NCBI RefSeq assembly: GCF_039523795.1
Contig: NZ_BAAAFZ010000060.1
Span: 124,001 to 188,000, forward strand
Direction: 5' to 3'
Origin: Craurococcus roseus
Lineage (GTDB): Bacteria; Pseudomonadota; Alphaproteobacteria; Acetobacterales; Acetobacteraceae
DNA: 64,000 bases
Positions within the stretch are counted from its first letter, which is position 1; every line of letters begins with the position of its first letter. The position numbers were made by a program, and so were the translations under genes. A model generated the notes under the pieces. That model searched no databases, was not told where the DNA came from, and worked only from the letters and a program-made list of their open reading frames with translations. Below are positions 15,220 through 21,411 of the stretch, piece after piece.

Positions 15220-15894
15220 ATGCGGCACGACGACATCTGGCGAGCCATCGACGCCCTGGCGGCTGAGAACGGCTTGTCGGCGTCCGGCCTCGCGCGCCGC
15301 GCTGGGCTCGACGCCACCGCCTTCAACCCGTCCAAGCGGATCGGCAGCGACGGCCGCGCGCGATGGCCTTCCACCGAGAGCGTGGCCAAGGTGCTCGCGG
15401 CCACCGGCACGAACTTCGAGGTCTTCGCATCGCTCGTCACGGGCGCGCCCGGCGGCGGCCTTTCGCGCCGCGGCGACGAGGGCGCGCCCCATGCGGACCG
15501 CGCCCCGCCGCGGCGCATACCGCTGATCGGCTTCGCCCAAGCGGGCGGCGAAGGCTACTTCGGCGACGGCGGGTACCCCGTGGGGGGAGGCTGGGACGAG
15601 ATCTCGGTGCCCGAGGTGGGCGACCAGAACGCCTACGCCCTGGAGATCTCCGGCGAGAGCATGGAGCCGGTGTTCCGCGACGGCGACATCGTCATCGTCT
15701 CGCCCGGCACCGCGATCCGCCGCGGCGACCGCGTGGTGGTGCGCACCGCCAAGGGCGAGGTGATGGCGAAGCAGCTCAAGCGCCAGTCGGCGCGGAGGAT
15801 CGACCTGCTCAGCCTCAACCCGGCGCACCCGGACCACAGCTTCGACCTGTCCGAGATCTCCTGGATGCACCGCATCGTCTGGGCGAGCCAGTGA
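15220..15894 (+). CDS. S24-family (LexA/CI-like) transcriptional repressor
   Basis: 224 residues. The N-terminal 70 form a helix-turn-helix domain (NGLSASGLARRAGLDATAF). The C-terminal half is an S24 self-cleaving peptidase: Ala108-Gly109 in GFAQAGGEG is the probable cleavage site, Ser147 in SGESMEP the nucleophile, and Lys184 in EVMAKQLKR the general base. RecA-stimulated self-cleavage would remove the protein during DNA damage. It is divergent from the two unknown genes and the morphogenesis operon, so it is the likely switch keeping the island silent. Similar stand-alone regulators exist in alphaproteobacterial chromosomes, so host ownership is also possible. Confidence 0.87.
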   Translation: MRHDDIWRAIDALAAENGLSASGLARRAGLDATAFNPSKRIGSDGRARWPSTESVAKVLAATGTNFEVFASLVTGAPGGGLSRRGDEGAPHADRAPPRRIPLIGFAQAGGEGYFGDGGYPVGGGWDEISVPEVGDQNAYALEISGESMEPVFRDGDIVIVSPGTAIRRGDRVVVRTAKGEVMAKQLKRQSARRIDLLSLNPAHPDHSFDLSEISWMHRIVWASQ

Positions 15895-15946
15895 CGGCCC
15901 GCTGAAGGGCGCGGCACCGGCGGCCGGCAGGCCTAGCGCGCGGCCT

Positions 15947-16501
15947 TTACCTCGCGCGCTCCCATGTCAGGCGGTTGGCGCGCTGCTCTCCCGCCCACTG
16001 GAACCGCGGCGTCGTCAGGGTCAGCCGGTCGCCGGACACTTCGGCCCGGCGCCGGTAGTTCCGCTCCACCTCTTGCGGCCACAGGCTCGCCTGCACGCGG
16101 TGGATGACGGCGCCATCCCGCTCGTCCACCTCATAGGTGCCGAAGTAGGCGTAATAGCCCATGTACGCGGCGCCGATCTCGTCCGGGGTGGCGGTCCGCT
16201 CGGGGATGCAGCACAGGCGGCCGGGCGCGAAGGTCGGCCGCGGGTCGCGCATGATCTGCACCGCCATGCGGCCCGTCGCGTCGTAGATGATCAGCCCGAG
16301 CGGGTTCCGCCCCATCCACTCGTGGCTCACCTCGCCATTCGGCCTCAGGGTCTCGACGGAAACCAGCCTCCACGTCCCGACGACATCGGCGCGCTTGAGG
16401 TCGTCGGCCTTGGCGGCGTGGGCGGAGCACAGCGAGGCGACTGCCGCCGCCGTCGCCGCTGCCAGCGCCGACGGCCGGGAACGAAGCCGATGCTTGGTCA
16501 T
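15947..16501 (-). CDS. Secreted lipocalin-like domain protein
   Basis: 184 residues from the ATG at 16501, which has a GGAGAAGG site. A signal peptide (basic start, long Ala-rich core, AHAAKA cleavage region) is followed by ADVVGTWRLVSVETL, MGRNPLGLIIYDATGRMAVQ and a conserved GYYAYFGTYEVDE segment. These are the hallmarks of the Lipocalin_5 family of small periplasmic beta-barrel proteins. The ligand is unknown. It lies just outside the phage island, facing the repressor gene. Confidence 0.83.
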   Translation of the reverse strand: MTKHRLRSRPSALAAATAAAVASLCSAHAAKADDLKRADVVGTWRLVSVETLRPNGEVSHEWMGRNPLGLIIYDATGRMAVQIMRDPRPTFAPGRLCCIPERTATPDEIGAAYMGYYAYFGTYEVDERDGAVIHRVQASLWPQEVERNYRRRAEVSGDRLTLTTPRFQWAGEQRANRLTWERAR

Positions 16502-16621
16502 GGCTGCCTTCTCCCGCTGGGGGAGAGCGGATTCTAACAGGTTCCGCACGGTCGGGGCGTGATCCGCGTCACGGAGCGGCGCCGTCCGCGGGGGGAGGGA
16601 TCTCCTCGATGTCGAGCGGCC

Positions 16622-18607
16622 TCACGTCGCTTCCACGGCCGCCTTCCGTCCGGGCGGCAGTTCCCGCTGCAAGGCGGGTGGCAGGAGCTGGCGCAGCGCC
16701 TGGAGGTCGCGCTCCGCACGGCACGCCAGGAAGTGCTTGGCCTCCTCGCCGGGCGCCGCCAACGGCACCGCGGTCAGGCCGATGTCCTCGTAGACGCGCA
16801 GCAGGTCGGGGCCGACGCGCCAAAAGGCCGGGTCCACGCCCGCGCGCTCGCACGCGTCGCGGAAGCGCCAGATGGCGGAGATGGCGTCCTGGCGGTCGCC
16901 CGCCGGGTCGCCGAGGGCGAGCCAGATGCGGTCGCGCTTGAGGAAGGCGAAGCCCGCCCGCTGCTCCTGGCCGAACACGGCGCCGTCGGCCTGCACCGGC
17001 GCCAGCGCGCCGAGCGCCCGCAAGCGCCGCCGCGCCCCGTCGTCCCAGCCGACCACCCCGAGGCGCGCGGGCCGCAGCAGCCGGACCACGCCGACCAGCA
17101 GCAAGACGCCGGTGAGGCCCACCGTGAAGCGGAGCGACCAGGGCGCTTCCCTCGACAGCACGACCTCCCACCAGCTCTCGTCCGAGAACGGGCCGCCGCT
17201 GTAGGCGACCAGCGCGAGCGAGATGCCGCACACGGCGACCGCCGCCAGCGGCACCAGCGCCTGGTCCGAGAGCGGCTCGCGGGTGAGGCGCGCGTCGCGG
17301 TAGAAGGCGCCCCGTAGGGCGGCCAGCAGCGCCGCCGTCAGCAGCACCGCGCCCCAGAGCCACCAGCTCTCGCCGCGCGCCCAGACGACCACGGCGGCGT
17401 TGAGCAGCAGCAGCAGCGAGCCCCACCACGCGATGGAAAGGCGCCGCAGCAGGCCGTAGGCCATCACCAGCAGCAGCGAGCCCACCACGGACGCGGCGAA
17501 GTGCGACGCGAGCGCGGCCGCCCGGCCGAGCCAAGCCTCCGCGTCCGTGCCGCGGACCGGCAGCGCGCCCATGAAGAGCAGCAGCGCGCCGGCGAGGGCG
17601 ACGAGCGAGGCGATGGCCGGCACCTCCAGCGCCTCCGTCCCGCGCCCGAGGGCGGTGACGCGCGCGAGCACGCCTCGGCGCTGGCCGACCTCGAAGCCGG
17701 CGAAGAGGCCGCCGGCGATGAAGAGCGGCACGATGTAGTAGTAGAGGCGGAACACCAGCAGCGCGCCCACCACCTCCGCCGCCGGCATGTAGGGCTGGAG
17801 GCCGAGCATGATGGCGCCGTCGAAGACGCCCAGGCCCCCGGGCACGTGCGCCAGGATGCCGGCCGCGTAGGCGGCGAGGTAGATGCCCACGAAGCGCAGG
17901 AAGGTCAGCCCTTCGGCGGCGGGGAGCAGGGCGTAGAAGATGGCCGCCGTCACCGCCACGTCCACGGTGGCGAGCGCCGTCTGCGCCAGCGCCATGCGCG
18001 GCCCCGGCAGGTCGATGTCGTACTTGAAGACGCGCACGCGCCGCACGAAGAGGCTCAGCACGACGTAGCCCAGCACCGCGCCCCAAAACGGCACCACGAG
18101 GAGCCGCAGCGCCCAATGCGGCAGGTGCTCGCCGAACCAGGGCACCACCTCCGGCTCGACCAGCAGCACGAGGCCGCCCAGCGCCAAGCCACCGAGGCCG
18201 AAGGTGAGGGAGGTGAAGCCGACGACCTTGGCGATCTCAAGCGGCGTCAGCCCCCAGGCGGAGTAGAGGCGGTACCGCACCGCCGCGCCCGAAACCGCCG
18301 CGAAGCCGAGGTTGTGCGCGAGCGCGTAGCCGCAGAAGGAGGCCACCATGGTCCTGGGCCAGGAGACGCGGCGCCCGGCGTAGATGGCGCCAAGCTTGTC
18401 GTAGATCGTCAGCACCAGGTAGGCGACGACGGTGAGGCCCGCCGCGATCCAGAGCGCGCTGACCGGCAGGGCCGCCATGGCGGCGCGGATGTCGGCCACC
18501 GAGAGGTGGCGGAACTCCTTCTGCACCACGTAGACGGCGCCGACCAGCAGCGCGACGCCGAACACCGCCGCGCCGTGCCGGCGGAGCGAAGCCGCCGCTC
18601 CCGCCAT
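16622..18607 (-). CDS. mprF: MprF-like lysylphosphatidylglycerol flippase/synthase with shortened synthase domain
   Basis: 661 residues, starting at the ATG that overlaps the lysK stop (TGATG). A flippase-type membrane domain with about a dozen or more hydrophobic segments fills residues 1-510, including the family motif HNLGFAAVSGAAVRYRLYSA. The cytoplasmic DUF2156 synthase begins well (GFAFLKRDRIWLALGDPAGD, then FWRVGPDLLRVYEDIGL). It ends some 45 residues later, where full-length MprF proteins (about 840-880 residues) continue with the second acyltransferase lobe. The next 120 bases hold no remainder in any frame. Lys-PG synthesis is therefore doubtful, though the flippase may work. Confidence 0.82.
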   Translation of the reverse strand: MAGAAASLRRHGAAVFGVALLVGAVYVVQKEFRHLSVADIRAAMAALPVSALWIAAGLTVVAYLVLTIYDKLGAIYAGRRVSWPRTMVASFCGYALAHNLGFAAVSGAAVRYRLYSAWGLTPLEIAKVVGFTSLTFGLGGLALGGLVLLVEPEVVPWFGEHLPHWALRLLVVPFWGAVLGYVVLSLFVRRVRVFKYDIDLPGPRMALAQTALATVDVAVTAAIFYALLPAAEGLTFLRFVGIYLAAYAAGILAHVPGGLGVFDGAIMLGLQPYMPAAEVVGALLVFRLYYYIVPLFIAGGLFAGFEVGQRRGVLARVTALGRGTEALEVPAIASLVALAGALLLFMGALPVRGTDAEAWLGRAAALASHFAASVVGSLLLVMAYGLLRRLSIAWWGSLLLLLNAAVVVWARGESWWLWGAVLLTAALLAALRGAFYRDARLTREPLSDQALVPLAAVAVCGISLALVAYSGGPFSDESWWEVVLSREAPWSLRFTVGLTGVLLLVGVVRLLRPARLGVVGWDDGARRRLRALGALAPVQADGAVFGQEQRAGFAFLKRDRIWLALGDPAGDRQDAISAIWRFRDACERAGVDPAFWRVGPDLLRVYEDIGLTAVPLAAPGEEAKHFLACRAERDLQALRQLLPPALQRELPPGRKAAVEAT

Positions 18608-20238
18608 CAGACCGCCTCGCGCGCCAGCGCGGTCTCGATCAGGCCTATGGTGCCCGGGATGCCGTAGAGGGCGACGAAGCTGCCGAAGCGCGGCCCTTCC
18701 GGCTGGCCGAGCAGCACTTGGTACAACGCGTTGAACCAGGCGCGCGACACGCCCGGCCGGCCCCCGTCCTTGCCTTCGGACAGGAAGGGTTCGCGGCGGC
18801 CGGCGTCGTAGACGAGGTCCTGGATGGCCCGCGCGCGGTCGTCCGGGGGCAGGGCTTCGAGGTCGCCGGTGCGTTCGCGCAGCGCGGCCATCAGGGCCCG
18901 CAGCGCTTCGGCCTCCGCCGGCGTCGGGGCGCGGCGCTCCTTCCGGGGTTCGACGAAGTCCTTGTAGTAGTTGACCGCGTGCCGGCAGAGCGCGGGCAAG
19001 TGGTCGCGCCCCGGATCGGCGGTCGCCGCCTCGGGCGCGTAGCGGCGCACGTAGCCGAGCAGGTGCTCCGGGTCGTCGGAGCCGAGCACGGAAACGAGGT
19101 TCAGCAGCAAGGAGAAGGGCACCGGGCTCGGGGCGACGTTCGGCACACGGCCGTCGTGGATGTGCCACGCGGGGTTGGCGGGCTCCGGCGCGGCGCGCAG
19201 ACGCTCCAGGTTGGCTTGGTAGTCGTCCACCGCGCGCGGGATCACGTCGAAGAAGAGGCGCTTCGCGCGCTGCGGCGCGGGGTACATGAACTGGGCCAGC
19301 GACTCGGGCGGGGCGTAGCGCAGCCACTCCTCGATGGTGAGGCCGTTGCCCTTGCTCTTGCTGATCTTCTGCCCGCCTTCGTCCAGGAACAGCTCGTAGG
19401 TGAAGCCCACCGGCGGCTCGCCGCCCAGGACGCGGCAGACCTGCGAGGAGAGCTTCACGCTGTCGATCAGATCCTTGCCGGACATCTCGTAATCGACGCC
19501 GAGCGCGAACCAGCGCAGCGCCCAGTCGGCCTTCCACTGCGCCTTGCAGTGGCCGCCGGTGATGCGCGTGCCGTGGCGCTCGCCGCTTTCCGGGTCGCGC
19601 CAGACCAGCAGGTCGTCCGCCGGGCGCACCTCCTCCATCGGCACTTGCATGACGACGCCGGTGCGCGGGTGGACCGGCAGGAAGGGCGAGTAGGTCGCGC
19701 GGCGCTCCGGTCCCAGCGTCGGCCGGATCACGTCCAGCACCGCCCCGTGGCGCTCCGCCATGCGCAGCAGCGCCGCGTCGAACCGGCCGGCGCGGTAGTA
19801 GTCGGTGGCGGAGGCGAACTCGTAATCGAAGCCGAAGGCGTCGAGGAAGGCGCGCAGCCGGGCGTTGTTGTGCGCCCCGAAGCTCGGGTGCGTGCCGAAC
19901 GGGTCGGGGATGGCGGTCAGAGGCTTGCCGAGGTGGGAAGCCAGCATCTCCTTGTTCGGGACGTTGTCCGGCACCTTCCGCAGCCCGTCCATGTCGTCGC
20001 TGAAGGCGAGCAGGCGGGAGGGCAGGCCGGTCAGGCGCTTGAAGGCGTTCCGCACCCAGGTCGTGCGCGCGACCTCGCCGAAGGTGCCGATGTGCGGCAG
20101 GCCGGAGGGGCCGTAGCCGGTCTCGAACAGCGCTTCGCCCTTCCCGGACGCGCGCAGGCGATCGGCGACCTTGGCCGCCTCCTCGAACGGCCACCCCTTG
20201 GGCACGCCCGGCAAGGCTTGTGTCAACTGCGTGCTCAT
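18607..20238 (-). CDS. lysK: Class I lysyl-tRNA synthetase
   Basis: 543 residues from the ATG at 20238. Class I signatures are clear: a HIGH-type PSGLPHIGT (residues 44-52) and a KMSKS-type KISKSKGN (291-298). The archaeal-type LysRS features GHCKAQWKADWALRW and YEMSGKDLIDSV lie between. It charges tRNA-Lys in the cytoplasm. Its stop overlaps the mprF start, so the two are translated together; MprF enzymes consume Lys-tRNA, which gives the pairing functional sense. Class I LysRS is usual in many alphaproteobacteria. All catalytic motifs look intact. Confidence 0.93.
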   Translation of the reverse strand: MSTQLTQALPGVPKGWPFEEAAKVADRLRASGKGEALFETGYGPSGLPHIGTFGEVARTTWVRNAFKRLTGLPSRLLAFSDDMDGLRKVPDNVPNKEMLASHLGKPLTAIPDPFGTHPSFGAHNNARLRAFLDAFGFDYEFASATDYYRAGRFDAALLRMAERHGAVLDVIRPTLGPERRATYSPFLPVHPRTGVVMQVPMEEVRPADDLLVWRDPESGERHGTRITGGHCKAQWKADWALRWFALGVDYEMSGKDLIDSVKLSSQVCRVLGGEPPVGFTYELFLDEGGQKISKSKGNGLTIEEWLRYAPPESLAQFMYPAPQRAKRLFFDVIPRAVDDYQANLERLRAAPEPANPAWHIHDGRVPNVAPSPVPFSLLLNLVSVLGSDDPEHLLGYVRRYAPEAATADPGRDHLPALCRHAVNYYKDFVEPRKERRAPTPAEAEALRALMAALRERTGDLEALPPDDRARAIQDLVYDAGRREPFLSEGKDGGRPGVSRAWFNALYQVLLGQPEGPRFGSFVALYGIPGTIGLIETALAREAV

Positions 20239-20606
20239 CCTCGTTTGGCGATACGTAGAGGGTTGTGGTCGGCGGCGGAAGGACCGGCTCCGGCGTTGCG
20301 AGGGGTCGCGGCCGGGCGAGGACTGTCGGGCACAACCGCCGTTGCCGCAACGGCGCGGCCCGCACACGCCTAGCGCCGGAGGGCGCCGCCGGTTCATGGC
20401 CCCAGCCGCCGCGCCGGCTCCTCGGAGAACGAAGGCGAGCTGCGGGCGAACGCGGCGCGGCCCCTCGAAGGCCGGCGCCCGTCCCGACAAGCCACCCGAG
20501 CGGAGACGCGGACGGCGGAGCACGGGTGGACGCCGCAGCCTTCGGTGGGTATCGCTCCCTATCGGGCGCGGCAGGAATTCCGCGCCGCTTCGATGGGGAG
20601 CGACGG
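20239..20606. other. Divergent intergenic region between lysK and the carbonic anhydrase gene
   Basis: No gene is supported in these 368 bases. The only notable element is a near-palindrome at 20337-20355 (CGCCGTTGC-C-GCAACGGCG, nine-base arms around one base), which could be an operator. No convincing promoter hexamers were found. Confidence 0.55.
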
Positions 20607-21353
20607 ATGCAGCTTTGCGAGTGCGGCCGGAACCACGCCGCCGATCCCGGCCGGCGGGCCTTCTTCGGGGCGGCCGCCGCCCTGGGGCTCGGCTGCGCGG
20701 CGGCCAGGATCGCCGCGCCCCCGGCGGCCCGGGCCGCCGACCCGGTGGCGCGGACCACGCTCACGCCGGGCCAAGCGCTGCAACTGCTGAAGGAAGGCAA
20801 CGACAATTACCGCACGGACGCGCCGTTCCGCGGCGTGCAGGGCCGCGAGCGGCGCGTGGAGCTGGCGCGCGGCCAAGCGCCCTTCTGCGTGCTGGTCGGC
20901 TGCTCCGACAGCCGGGTGCCGCCGGAACTGCTGTTCGGCCGGGGCTTGGGCGAGTTGTTCATCGTCCGCAACGCCGGCAACACGGTGGACACCGCCGCGC
21001 TCGGCAGCGTCGAGTACGGCGTCGGCGTGCTGGGCTGCCCCTTGATCGTGGTGCTCGGGCACGAGAGGTGCGGGGCGGTCGCGGCGGCGGTGGACCTCGT
21101 GGAGAAGAACACCGCCTTCCCCGGCGTCATCGGCGAGATGATCCAGCCCATCGTGCCGGCGGTCTTGGAGGCGCGGCGCGCGACGGGGGGCGACCCGCTC
21201 CACAACGCGGTCGTCGCCAACGCCAAGCGCGTCGCCACCCGGCTCGGCGCGCAAAGCGCGTTGATCCAGGACGCGGTGCGGGCCGGCAAGCTCAAGATCG
21301 TCCCGGCGACCTACGACCTCGACGACGGCGACGTGGAGTTCTTCGACGGCTGA
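20607..21353 (+). CDS. Tat-exported beta-class carbonic anhydrase
   Basis: 248 residues from the ATG at 20607 with a GGGGAG site. A twin-arginine signal (GRRAFFGAAAALGLGCAAA) is followed by an ARAAD cleavage region, so the enzyme acts in the periplasm, presumably exported folded with zinc. The beta-carbonic anhydrase zinc ligands and dyad are present: Cys99, Asp101 and Arg103 in CSDSRVPPE, and His152 and Cys155 in GHERCG. It interconverts CO2 and bicarbonate. It diverges from lysK and is followed by the helicase gene 58 bases later. Confidence 0.92.
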   Translation: MQLCECGRNHAADPGRRAFFGAAAALGLGCAAARIAAPPAARAADPVARTTLTPGQALQLLKEGNDNYRTDAPFRGVQGRERRVELARGQAPFCVLVGCSDSRVPPELLFGRGLGELFIVRNAGNTVDTAALGSVEYGVGVLGCPLIVVLGHERCGAVAAAVDLVEKNTAFPGVIGEMIQPIVPAVLEARRATGGDPLHNAVVANAKRVATRLGAQSALIQDAVRAGKLKIVPATYDLDDGDVEFFDG

Positions 21354-21411
21354 GAAGGGCTGCCGGCCGGGGTTCGACGGCGCGGGCCTCGGCGCCTTAT
21401 CCTAGCGCCCG

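Larger units (their letters stand above)
2255..15894. mobile_element. T7-like podovirus morphogenesis island (trimmed prophage or GTA-like element)
   Basis: Thirteen minus-strand genes, one small plus-strand gene (3174-3404) and a divergent S24 repressor make up the island. Read from right to left the order follows the T7 late region: portal, scaffold, capsid, tubular A, tubular B, gp14-like, fibre, small terminase candidate, large terminase, membrane protein, endolysin. Genes overlap or abut and all frames are intact. Missing are an integrase, RNA and DNA polymerases, primase, the large T7 internal proteins gp15 and gp16, and any direct repeat I could find at the edges. Regulation is suggested by the repressor and a LexA-type site at 15118-15132. 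Boundaries are set by gene content, not by att sites. Confidence 0.8.

Noticed and set aside
15220..15894. Calling the S24 regulator the host LexA itself
   Set aside because: Its N-terminal domain is a phage-repressor-type helix-turn-helix and lacks the winged LexA DNA-binding signature; it only shares the peptidase half.
18608..20806. Treating mprF as a much longer protein extending through lysK
   Set aside because: The upstream part of that frame is an out-of-frame shadow of lysK; the natural start is the ATG at the lysK stop.
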